From positions 1 to 15,076 of the forward strand of contig WUAK01000032.1 in the NCBI GenBank assembly GCA_009827205.1: 15,076 nt of DNA, given 5' to 3'. This stretch comes from Phycisphaeraceae bacterium (GTDB lineage Bacteria > Planctomycetota > Phycisphaerae > Phycisphaerales > UBA1924). The notes under the pieces are model-generated. The model searched no databases and was not told where the DNA came from. It saw only the letters and a list, made by a program, of their open reading frames with translations. The translations under genes were made by a program, and so were the position numbers. Of this stretch, positions 1-7,074 are shown piece by piece. Numbering within the stretch: the first letter of the stretch is position 1; each line of letters opens with the position of its first letter.

Positions 1-143
1 ACGCCGTGGCTCGTAGCGCTCTGGACGGTCTTTGGCGCAACGGTGAAGACCTCGCCCAATGGGTCGATCTCAGCGATGGCTTTGTGGAGAGCGATGAGGC
101 CCGGGGCATTGATGCCGTCGTCGTTGGTGAGGAGGATGCGCAT
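1..143 (-). CDS. surE: 5'/3'-nucleotidase SurE, N-terminal part (runs off the left edge)
   Basis: Only the first 47 residues lie in the window. The N-terminus reads MRILLTNDDGINAPGL, the signature start of SurE, a metal-dependent phosphatase acting on nucleoside 5'- or 3'-monophosphates. The adjacent Asp residues D8 and D9 are the family's metal ligands. The later stretch VAPKTVQSATSHG matches the family's APxxxQSGxS segment. The start is the ATG at 143-141. Reading on the minus strand, a GAGGTGGA ribosome-binding sequence (positions 155-162) sits about 11 bases upstream. The gene begins 33 bases after the stop of the TPR-sulfotransferase gene and on the same strand, so it is probably the last visible gene of that transcription unit. 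The family call is firm from the N-terminal motif alone. The rest of the protein cannot be judged here. Confidence 0.9.
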   Translation of the reverse strand, partial: MRILLTNDDGINAPGLIALHKAIAEIDPLGEVFTVAPKTVQSATSHG

Positions 144-176
144 GGCTGAGCGTATCCACCTCGCCCGGGGGGCGGA

Positions 177-1694
177 TCAATCCTGGATGAAGTCGCCGAG
201 GTGCTCAAAGACGGGGCCGAGATGCTTCTCGTAGTTCTTCCAGCGCGCGATGCGAGAGGTATAGAGCGCAGAACGAACCTGGTCTCTGCTGGCGGTGTTT
301 GTGATCCGCCCCCCCGATGTGTGATCGAGCATTGCTTCTTCGAACTCGATGCCGAGAAAGGCACAGAGACCTCGCAGCACTGGCTCGGGGTCGGAGACAA
401 GGTCCTCGTAGTTGACCTCGAGCATGTCTGGCCTGGAACCGGGCGAGGGCAAGTTCTGCCAGGCATTCATCAGTGCGAAGTAGTCACGACAGAAAAGCGC
501 GAGGTCTTCGATCGTGTTGGCTTGGCCGTGGGCGCCGAGCATCCACTGCATGTAGTAGGACAGGCACGTGTCGCGTGGATCTCGTCGTGTATGGATGACT
601 CTGCACCCGGGCAGGAGCCTTGCGAGCAGAGGCAGCTGCGCGAAATTGAATGGCTGCTTGTCGGTGAGCAGCTCGATCCCCGGCTCGCGATCGGCTTCGT
701 AGGACTCGATCACCGTTTGCGATAGCTCTTTTTGCAACTCGGGTGTCAGACGAGAGGGGTCGGTGATGAAGGGGATCACGCCGGGCTTTGCTTGCTGGAT
801 GGTCTGCGCTGCGCGGGTGATCTCGTTCCGCTCGCCGAGTGCTTTGATGAGCGGGTGACGCGAGAGCATCTGCTCCAGAAGCGACGAGCCGCTGCGGGGC
901 ATGCCGACGATGAATACGAGCCCGGTGCCGTCATCCGGCTCGCCTTCGTGTAGTAGCGAACTGGCGGAACTCCACGCCTGGATGCTGGCCTGCACGCGCT
1001 CGGTGTGCTCAGCTGGATCCCAGGGCAGGTTCCTGAGTTGCTTCGCTTGTTTCTGGAGCTCGAACGCCTCGTCGTATCGGCCGAGCAAGTCGAGTGCGCC
1101 CGATGCCCGGGCACTGATCACGCAGCGAAGACCAGAGGGAACTTTCTCATTGCCCGCGAAAGCGAGCAGGTCATCGATGATCGCCTCTGGTTTGATGTGC
1201 TCTGGGATCAGCCTTGCGCGCGCTGCGCACGCCCTGGCTTCGTTGAGCTTTGTACGCTCGGTTTCGGGTGCGTGCTCTTCGTAGGAATCAAGCAACTCAA
1301 CCGCCTCTGGACCCCTGTTCAAGTCCGCCAGCAGGTCGGCCTTCTGAAATACCGCGGGCCCGAACCAGGGCTTGGCTCTTCTGGCGCGCCGGACGGCTTC
1401 GAGCGCTTCGTCCAACCTACCCAGCCTCGCGAGCACCGCGGCCTGCTCCGTCGCGGCGGCTGCGTGCCCCGGCGCAAGCCTGGCGACCTGTGCAAAGACC
1501 GCGGCGCTCTGAGCGTGCTGACCGATCAGCATGAGAGATCTCGCGAACGTGAGTGCGGCGGGGAGGTGCCCCTTAGCGTGCTCCATGACCGGCGCGAGCG
1601 TGCGCGCAGCCTGGAGCGGCTTGCCCGCCTTGAGCATCGCCTCGGCCTGCTGGGCGGCTTGATGGATCTGAGCTTGTGTCGGCCCGTTCGTCAA
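177..1694 (-). CDS. TPR-repeat sulfotransferase (downstream paralogue)
   Basis: This 505-residue protein has two parts. Residues 1-245 are helical, with TPR-like repeats (for example around 55-75 and 80-110). Residues 258-505 form a PAPS-dependent sulfotransferase domain. The domain shows the 5'-phosphosulfate-binding loop GMPRSGSS (264-271), a TDKQPFNF segment (345-351) and a 3'-phosphate-binding stretch RDPRDTCLSYY (371-381). Such enzymes transfer sulfate from PAPS to a hydroxyl or amine of an acceptor. The acceptor here cannot be read from sequence. There is no signal peptide, so a cytoplasmic location is likely. The start is TTG at 1694-1692, overlapping the TGA of the upstream paralogue (TTGA). 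Alignment of the two N-termini (QQAEAMLKAGK against QQAEGFLRAGQ) supports it. The two proteins align along their whole length, which indicates a tandem duplication. surE follows after 33 bases. Confidence 0.88.
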   Translation of the reverse strand: MTNGPTQAQIHQAAQQAEAMLKAGKPLQAARTLAPVMEHAKGHLPAALTFARSLMLIGQHAQSAAVFAQVARLAPGHAAAATEQAAVLARLGRLDEALEAVRRARRAKPWFGPAVFQKADLLADLNRGPEAVELLDSYEEHAPETERTKLNEARACAARARLIPEHIKPEAIIDDLLAFAGNEKVPSGLRCVISARASGALDLLGRYDEAFELQKQAKQLRNLPWDPAEHTERVQASIQAWSSASSLLHEGEPDDGTGLVFIVGMPRSGSSLLEQMLSRHPLIKALGERNEITRAAQTIQQAKPGVIPFITDPSRLTPELQKELSQTVIESYEADREPGIELLTDKQPFNFAQLPLLARLLPGCRVIHTRRDPRDTCLSYYMQWMLGAHGQANTIEDLALFCRDYFALMNAWQNLPSPGSRPDMLEVNYEDLVSDPEPVLRGLCAFLGIEFEEAMLDHTSGGRITNTASRDQVRSALYTSRIARWKNYEKHLGPVFEHLGDFIQD

Positions 1695-3226
1695 TCGACA
1701 TCTCCGCTGGCGTCGATGTACTCGCTGGCGTGCTCGATGAACGGACCGAGGTGTTTCTCGTACCGCTTCCAGCGCGCAACGCTGGACGAGTACAGCCCGC
1801 TCTTGACCTGGTCTCTGCTCGCGGTCGCCACAACACGGTCTGACTGCGTGTGATCGAGCACCGATGGGTCGTACTCGAGCCCCACGAACGCAAGTACTTC
1901 ACGCATGATCTCTTCTGGGTCTGTGACCACGCGTTCGTAGTGCACATCCATCATTTCGGGCCTTTGATCCGGCGCGCGCAGTTCGGCCCACGCGTCCATC
2001 ATGCGGCGATAATCGCGGTAGTACCTGCCAAGTGTTTCAAACGAATTGGCTTGGCCGTGGTCGCCGTTGAACCAGAGCGTGTGGTACGACACCGCGACAT
2101 CGCGAGGGTCGCGCAGCGTGTGCAGCACCTTGCATCCCGGAAGGATCCTGGCCAGCAGGGGCACGTGGGCGAAGTTGAAGGGCTGCTTGTCGACGGTCAT
2201 CCGCTTCCCGGCTCGGTTTGCCTCTCGCACGGTCCGTTGCACGTGCTCTGCGATCTGCTGGCACAGCTCGGGGGTGAACTTAGAGAGATCACTCACAAGA
2301 GGGAGCAGTCTGGGGGGCGGGCGATCGACCGTGCCCGCGGCGAGAGTAATGTCGTTGCGCTCGCCGAGCGGGTGGACATCGAGATGTCTTGAGAGCATCT
2401 GTTCGAGCAACGATGAACCGCTACGGGGCATACCGAGCACGAAGATCATGCCCGACCCATCAACGGTGGACTTGGGTAGATCAGCCGCGGCTTCGGATGT
2501 CCACGCCTTGATGCATGCGTCCACTCGACGCGTGTGCTGGTCGGGGTCCCAGGGAACCGCACGCAGCTGCTTGCAGTGTGTGTTCGCCTCGATCGCTGCG
2601 TCATACTCGCCCTGCTTGTCTAGAAGGACCGAGATCCGCGACGCGACGAGTGCGCGCTGCTTCGGGTGGATGCGCTCGTCATCGACGTACCCACGAGCCT
2701 CTTCGAGCAGCGGCCCGGGCTCGTAGTGCTTTGGGGCAAGCCTCATGCGTGTGGTGCAGAGATGAGAGAGATGGTGCGGCGTGCGCACCGATTCGGGTGC
2801 GTTCTGGTCGAACCCGTTGAGCAACTCGACGGCCTTCTCTTCTTCGCCGAGGTCCATGAGGAGCTCTGCCTCGAGCATCGCTGCGCGCGGCTCCCAGGGT
2901 GCGGTCTCCCTCGCTCGCTGGACGTGGCTCAGGCTCTGATCGAACCGGCCAGCGCGCTTGAGTGAGATCGCAAACTCGGTGCGCACACCCGAATCGCTGG
3001 GTTTGAGCTTGAGGGCCTTCTGGAACACAGCCGCGGCTCGCTCGTGTTGGCTCAGCATCGAGATCGCCCTCGCATAGATCACGAGAGCCGGGAACACTTT
3101 CTCAGCGAATTGCATCGCGGGCTGGAGTGTCGCGACAGCCTTATGGGGCTGGCCCGCGCGCAGGAATCCCTCGGCCTGCTGCGCTCTGGCGATGATCTGC
3201 TGGGGTGTTGGTTTGGGTGGTGCCAT
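1691..3226 (-). CDS. TPR-repeat sulfotransferase (upstream paralogue)
   Basis: This 511-residue protein has the same architecture as its downstream neighbour. An N-terminal TPR-like helical half (about 1-245) precedes a sulfotransferase domain with GMPRSGSS (265-272), VDKQPFNF (345-352) and RDPRDVAVSYH (372-382). It would transfer a sulfo group from PAPS to an unknown acceptor, with the TPR half perhaps presenting that partner (inference). I chose the ATG at 3226-3224 because the protein then aligns residue for residue with the paralogue. A longer reading from 3268 adds only 14 charged residues. No strong ribosome-binding site is visible, only an A/G-rich stretch. The last bases overlap the TTG start of the next gene, so translation is probably coupled. 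The first 86 bases are also covered by the tail of the upstream zinc-ribbon reading frame. Confidence 0.88.
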   Translation of the reverse strand: MAPPKPTPQQIIARAQQAEGFLRAGQPHKAVATLQPAMQFAEKVFPALVIYARAISMLSQHERAAAVFQKALKLKPSDSGVRTEFAISLKRAGRFDQSLSHVQRARETAPWEPRAAMLEAELLMDLGEEEKAVELLNGFDQNAPESVRTPHHLSHLCTTRMRLAPKHYEPGPLLEEARGYVDDERIHPKQRALVASRISVLLDKQGEYDAAIEANTHCKQLRAVPWDPDQHTRRVDACIKAWTSEAAADLPKSTVDGSGMIFVLGMPRSGSSLLEQMLSRHLDVHPLGERNDITLAAGTVDRPPPRLLPLVSDLSKFTPELCQQIAEHVQRTVREANRAGKRMTVDKQPFNFAHVPLLARILPGCKVLHTLRDPRDVAVSYHTLWFNGDHGQANSFETLGRYYRDYRRMMDAWAELRAPDQRPEMMDVHYERVVTDPEEIMREVLAFVGLEYDPSVLDHTQSDRVVATASRDQVKSGLYSSSVARWKRYEKHLGPFIEHASEYIDASGDVD

Positions 3227-3872
3227 CGTGTCTGCGTCTTTCTTTGCCCTGGTTTGAGAGCGTACCACCTAACTTCTTGTATTGGTATCTCTTGTGCCAA
3301 TCTCTGCGCAGCCTGAATTGTATCAAGCATGCCGCCAGCAGCATCCCGGATGAACCCGCAACCATGTAATGCGGGATATAGATCGCGGGGGAGAAACTCT
3401 GATCGAGATAGATCGAGTGGTCAAGTTGCCATGCCCTGTGTACGGCCCAGGCGTTTACGCCTGAACTAGCAATCCAGACTCCGAGAATAGCAACAGCCAA
3501 TTGAAGCTTTGTCATCACCCAAGGAAGAGTGGATGCCGAAAAATTCAGACAGATAGCAGTGAACACGGAGACGAAAAGACTAATCAGCCAGATCTCAATA
3601 TTTGGGAAGCCCGCTGAGTTCCACGGCATGGGTCCCCAGTGGCTCGTTGCATAAAGCCAATCCCAGTGGAACTTGGATTGAACGGGTACGACTACGAGCA
3701 GCGACGAAGCACCCAGCACAACAGCGGCCTCACGCGATGCTGATCGGATCTCCCAGCGTCCAGAGCGCAGTTGCTTCGTTCCCGGATCCTCTACACCACA
3801 CTCTGGGCACCGAACGCCCTCAGCGAGACCTTTGAGGTCATAGTCACAGCAACGACAGTGACTCACTTTCAT
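3141..3872 (-). CDS. Zinc-ribbon multi-pass membrane protein, unknown function
   Basis: I do not recognise a function. The 243-residue reading begins with a likely zinc ribbon: C6 and C9, then C22 and C25, in a CxxCDYDLKG...RCPECG arrangement. From memory this arrangement heads many planctomycete membrane proteins. Four hydrophobic segments follow, at roughly 49-64, 92-113, 122-145 and 166-187. The start is set at the ATG just before the ribbon (3872-3870). A start at 3929 is possible but has no better ribosome-binding site. The DNA is visibly poorer in G+C than the enzyme genes around it. After about residue 203 the sequence becomes Arg/Gly/Pro-rich and runs 86 bases into the sulfotransferase gene in another frame. 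That tail looks like accidental read-through, or a lost stop, rather than designed sequence. The gene is divergent from the cystathionine beta-synthase gene. Confidence 0.6.
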   Translation of the reverse strand: MKVSHCRCCDYDLKGLAEGVRCPECGVEDPGTKQLRSGRWEIRSASREAAVVLGASSLLVVVPVQSKFHWDWLYATSHWGPMPWNSAGFPNIEIWLISLFVSVFTAICLNFSASTLPWVMTKLQLAVAILGVWIASSGVNAWAVHRAWQLDHSIYLDQSFSPAIYIPHYMVAGSSGMLLAACLIQFRLRRDWHKRYQYKKLGGTLSNQGKERRRHDGTTQTNTPADHRQSAAGRGIPARGPAP

Positions 3873-3997
3873 TCTTCTTGGTCTGTACGTAACCCACGTG
3901 GTTCCTAGAGGCTCAAACCTCGGCAACATAGGCGGGCGTAAAGGCTGGCCGTGTTGATCACCGCCGCGAAGCATGCTCTCCGGTTCGCAGTCACCGA

Positions 3998-4035
3998 TTG
4001 AGCGGTTCGCCGCGACCTGTCCTACCCTGTATACA
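3998..4035 (+). promoter_or_regulatory. Possible sigma-70-like promoter for the transsulfuration operon
   Basis: The 204-base gap between the divergent zinc-ribbon gene and the beta-synthase gene must hold promoters for both. The best plus-strand candidate is TATACA (4030-4035) as -10 with a weak TTCGCC (4006-4011) 18 bases upstream. An alternative is TTGAGC (3998-4003) with TACCCT (4023-4028) at 19 bases. Neither is close to consensus. The gap also holds an 8-base palindrome CCACGTGG (3894-3901) nearer the minus-strand gene. No riboswitch-like structure was recognised. Confidence 0.25.
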
Positions 4036-4076
4036 AGCGGTTTCATTACGCAGCAGATCCGAACGGAGCCACACCC

Positions 4077-5447
4077 GTGCAGACCAAGAACAACATCCTC
4101 GACGCGATCGGAGACACCCCGCTGGTGAGGCTCAACAAGGTTGTCCCGGACGGCTCCGCCGAGGTGTACGTCAAGTGCGAGTTCATGAACCCGGCCGGGT
4201 CCATCAAGGATCGGATGGCCAGCTACATCATCCACAAGGCCGAGGAAGAAGGCCTTCTCAAGCCGGGCGGCACGATCGTTGAGAATACCTCTGGCAACAC
4301 GGGGCTCGGTGCTGCGATGACAGCTGCGGTGAAGGGCTACAAGGCCGTCTTCACCATGCCCGACAAGATGAGCCAGGAGAAGATCGACGGCCTCCGTGCG
4401 TTCGGGTCCGAGGTCATCATCACCCCCACCGATGTCCCGGGCGACTCACCCGACCACTACGTCAACGTCGCCAAGCGAGTCGCCGAGGAAACGCCGGGTT
4501 CGTTCTACCTCGACCAGTACCACTCGCAGTGGAACATCGAGGCGCACGAAGTCCTGACCGGTCAGGAGATCTGGGACCAGACCGACGGCGGTCAGATCGA
4601 CGCGATCGTTGTCGGCACAGGGACAGGCGGCACGGCCAGCGGTATCGGGCGCTTCTTCAAGAAGAAGAACTCACCCGTCAAGATCATCGGGGTCGATCCG
4701 CTCGGAAGCGTCCACTACCAGATCTTCAAGACCGGCACCATGTCCACCCCTTACGTCTACAAGGTCGAGGGCCTCGGTGAGGACATCGTGTGCAAGGCGT
4801 TCGACCCGACCGCTGTAGATGAGATGTATCAGGTCAACGACTATGAGTGCTTCACCATGGCGCGCAGGCTCATCCGCGAGGAAGGCCTCTTCTGCGGCGG
4901 ATCCTCGGGCGGGATGGCGCACATCGCGGTCAACATCGCAAAGGAAATGGGCGCGGGCAAGAAAATCGTCTGCGTCCTGCCCGACTCGGGCACGAGGTAC
5001 GTCACCAAGTACCTCTCCGACGAGTGGATGAAGATGCACGGCTTCCTCGAGCCTGACAAGGGTCTCGGGCTTATCGAAGACATGCTCGGCGATTCGCGCG
5101 AGGTCATCACCGCGAGCGAAGCCGACAGCGTCGGAAGCATCATCAACCTCATGAAGAGCAAGGGCATCTCGCAGGTCCCGATCATGAACGGCAGCGCCGC
5201 CAAGCCCGTGGGCATTGTCCACGAGGTCGACGTCCTGCGCGGCCTCCAGTCGGGCGAGATCACGACCGAATCGCCCGTGCGCGGTGTCGAGAAGCCGATC
5301 GGAGGCTTGCTCTACCCGAAGGCGCGCGTCGAGGAGCTTTACGGCGTGTTTGGTCAGGACCAGGCCGCGATCGTGATCGATGAGGGCAAGATCGTGGGCA
5401 TCCTGAGTCAGATCGATCTGATCGAGTTCCTGGCGAAGAAGCAGTAA
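4077..5447 (+). CDS. Cystathionine beta-synthase with C-terminal CBS-domain pair
   Basis: This PLP enzyme condenses homocysteine and serine to cystathionine, the first step of reverse transsulfuration. The catalytic fold spans about residues 5-325. It has the PLP lysine K44 in NPAGSIKDR, the substrate loop TSGNTG (71-76), the phosphate-binding GTGTGG (180-185) and GGSSGG (274-279). The segment PDSGTRYVTKYLSDEWM (302-318) and the EGLGED motif (231-236) favour beta-synthase over cysteine synthase (CysK). Residues about 335-456 form two CBS motifs, a regulatory Bateman module that in relatives binds adenosyl ligands. At 456 residues it has the length of the long bacterial form. The start is GTG at 4077, with CGGAG (4064-4068) eight bases upstream. 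The gamma-lyase gene begins 37 bases downstream, so the two are probably co-transcribed. O-acetylserine-dependent activity cannot be excluded from sequence. Confidence 0.9.
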   Translation: MQTKNNILDAIGDTPLVRLNKVVPDGSAEVYVKCEFMNPAGSIKDRMASYIIHKAEEEGLLKPGGTIVENTSGNTGLGAAMTAAVKGYKAVFTMPDKMSQEKIDGLRAFGSEVIITPTDVPGDSPDHYVNVAKRVAEETPGSFYLDQYHSQWNIEAHEVLTGQEIWDQTDGGQIDAIVVGTGTGGTASGIGRFFKKKNSPVKIIGVDPLGSVHYQIFKTGTMSTPYVYKVEGLGEDIVCKAFDPTAVDEMYQVNDYECFTMARRLIREEGLFCGGSSGGMAHIAVNIAKEMGAGKKIVCVLPDSGTRYVTKYLSDEWMKMHGFLEPDKGLGLIEDMLGDSREVITASEADSVGSIINLMKSKGISQVPIMNGSAAKPVGIVHEVDVLRGLQSGEITTESPVRGVEKPIGGLLYPKARVEELYGVFGQDQAAIVIDEGKIVGILSQIDLIEFLAKKQ

Positions 5448-5484
5448 TCAGCAAAGCACCAACCAGCGAGAGATAGCAACACAC

Positions 5485-6642
5485 ATGGCACACGACCACA
5501 CCCACGGCTTCGGCACCAAGGCGATCCACGCGGGCCAGGCGCCCGACCCCTCCACCGGCGCGATCATGACGCCCATCTACCAGACGTCCACGTACGTCCA
5601 GCAGAGCCCGGGCAAAATCATCGGTGAGTACGACTACTCACGCGCAGCCAACCCGACGCGGACCGCGATCGAGGCCAACCTCGCGGCGCTCGAGGGTGCC
5701 AAGCACGGGCTGTGCTACTCGTCGGGTGTCGCCGCGACGGGCGTTGTGCTGCACACACTGAGCGCGGGCGACAACGTGCTGCTCTGCGACGACGTGTACG
5801 GCGGGACGAACCGCCTCTTCCACCGCGTCTTCAAGCAGCTCGGCGTCGAGACCACGCTCGTCGACATGACCGACCTCAACAAGCTCGAGGACGCGTTCAA
5901 GGACAACACGAGGCTCGTGTGGGTCGAGACGCCGACCAACCCGACGCTCAAGTGCATCGATATCGAGGGTGTCGCCAAGATTGCGCACGCCAAGGGCGCC
6001 AGGCTCGCGGTCGACAACACGTTCGCGACGCCTTACCTGCAGAACCCGCTGGCGCTCGGCGCCGACGTGGTGTGCCACTCGACGACCAAGTACATCGGGG
6101 GCCACTCCGACGCGATCGGGGGCGCACTGCTGACCAACGACGACGAGCTGCACCGAGAGCTCAAGTTCATCCAGCTCTCAGAGGGCGCGGTGCCCGGCAT
6201 CATGGAGTGCTTCTTGCTGCTCCGCTCGACCAAGACGCTGCACATCCGCATGGAGCGCCACTGCGCCAACGCCAAGCGCGTCGCGGGCTACCTCAGCGAG
6301 CACGGCGCGGTCGAGAAGGTCATCTACCCGGGCCTCGAGTCGCACCCACAGCACGAGATCGCCAAGAAGCAGATGCGAGATTTCGGGGGCATGGTCACGA
6401 TCTACCTCAAGGACGGGCTCGACAAGGCCCGCACCATGCTCGAGCGCGTGCACCTCTTCGGGCTCGCCGAATCGTTGGGCGGGGTCGAATCGCTCATCGA
6501 GCACCCGGCCATCATGACGCACGCGAGCGTGCCGCCCGAGCAGCGAGAGCAGCTGGGCATCAGCGATGGGCTCGTGCGCCTCTCGGTTGGTATCGAGGAT
6601 GTCGAAGATCTGATCGAGGATCTGGATCAGGCGCTGGCCTGA
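5485..6642 (+). CDS. Cystathionine gamma-lyase / gamma-synthase family PLP enzyme
   Basis: This 385-residue protein belongs to the Cys/Met-metabolism PLP family. The PLP lysine is K202 in STTKYIGGHSD. The YSR motif (51-53), SSGVAAT (79-85), DDVYGGTNRLF (102-112), ETPTNPT (148-154), DNTF (177-180) and the late SLGGVESLIEHP segment are all present and intact. Family members either split cystathionine to cysteine, 2-oxobutyrate and ammonia (gamma-lyase) or make it from an activated homoserine (gamma-synthase). Motifs alone do not separate these. The 37-base spacing behind a beta-synthase gene makes the gamma-lyase role, completing reverse transsulfuration, the better inference. The start is ATG at 5485, with a GAGAGA purine stretch (5468-5473) upstream. 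The TGA stop directly abuts the stop of the convergent gene, leaving no room for a separate terminator. Confidence 0.88.
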   Translation: MAHDHTHGFGTKAIHAGQAPDPSTGAIMTPIYQTSTYVQQSPGKIIGEYDYSRAANPTRTAIEANLAALEGAKHGLCYSSGVAATGVVLHTLSAGDNVLLCDDVYGGTNRLFHRVFKQLGVETTLVDMTDLNKLEDAFKDNTRLVWVETPTNPTLKCIDIEGVAKIAHAKGARLAVDNTFATPYLQNPLALGADVVCHSTTKYIGGHSDAIGGALLTNDDELHRELKFIQLSEGAVPGIMECFLLLRSTKTLHIRMERHCANAKRVAGYLSEHGAVEKVIYPGLESHPQHEIAKKQMRDFGGMVTIYLKDGLDKARTMLERVHLFGLAESLGGVESLIEHPAIMTHASVPPEQREQLGISDGLVRLSVGIEDVEDLIEDLDQALA

Positions 6643-7056
6643 TTAGTTCGACAAATACACAGCAAATACAGCATAAGACAAGCCAACTATTGGTATTACA
6701 GCGACTGGAATCCATGCAATCCATAGCCACTTCAGCTTTGTTCTGGCTGGAAGCTGTTCAACCATGTCTCTTGCTATACACCACCGCACAAGCAGCCCAA
6801 CATACAGAACTCCTATAAGCGCACCGTAGCATGTAGCAAAAGACAAAATCGACGAAACCCCAAAGCCGCACCTGATCCATTTGATCAGGGCCTTGCTTTT
6901 CTCGTGCTGTTCGAACAGTTGGACATTGAGTGTTACGCCGCATTCTGGGCAACAAGTGACCTGAAGCCTGTCAAGTCCATGCCCGCAACATGGGCACTTT
7001 GGCAACGTGTGATTGAGTAGGAACCTTCGTAGCTCTTGTTCTTCCCAATTTTCCAT
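6643..7056 (-). CDS. Small zinc-ribbon membrane protein, unknown function
   Basis: Function is not recognised. The 137-residue protein opens with an acidic stretch (MENWEEQELRRF). A Cys-rich zinc-ribbon module follows, KCPCCGHGL...CCPECG, in which CxxC pairs around 22-25 and 36-39 could hold one zinc ion. Two or three hydrophobic segments follow, at about 64-91 and 110-135. It resembles the 243-residue protein at 3872-3141 in plan but not in detail. The gene starts 18 bases after the AlkC-like gene on the same strand, so it may be the last gene of the coaD operon. However, its sequence is plainly A/T-richer than all other genes of that operon, which suggests a separate origin. The ribosome-binding site is weak. 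Its TAA stop (6645-6643) touches the TGA of the gamma-lyase gene. Confidence 0.65.
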   Translation of the reverse strand: MENWEEQELRRFLLNHTLPKCPCCGHGLDRLQVTCCPECGVTLNVQLFEQHEKSKALIKWIRCGFGVSSILSFATCYGALIGVLYVGLLVRWCIARDMVEQLPARTKLKWLWIAWIPVAVIPIVGLSYAVFAVYLSN

Positions 7057-7074
7057 AGTCGAAAGAGCTCTTGC

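Noticed and set aside
1005..1853. 282-codon plus-strand frame over the sulfotransferase genes
   Set aside because: Antisense to two well-supported paralogues and without motif support.
3894..3901. Palindrome CCACGTGG in the gap before the beta-synthase gene
   Set aside because: An eight-base palindrome is expected by chance in a window of this size, and no second site or known bacterial regulator is evident.
3873..4235. Upstream extension of the zinc-ribbon frame to an ATG at 4235
   Set aside because: It would run antisense through the beta-synthase start and its upstream region. The zinc ribbon begins right after the ATG at 3872, which is the sensible start.
4671..5222. 183-codon minus-strand frame inside the beta-synthase gene
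   Set aside because: Composition is that of a reverse-complement shadow (Asp/Val/His/Ala-rich), with no ribosome-binding site and no motif.
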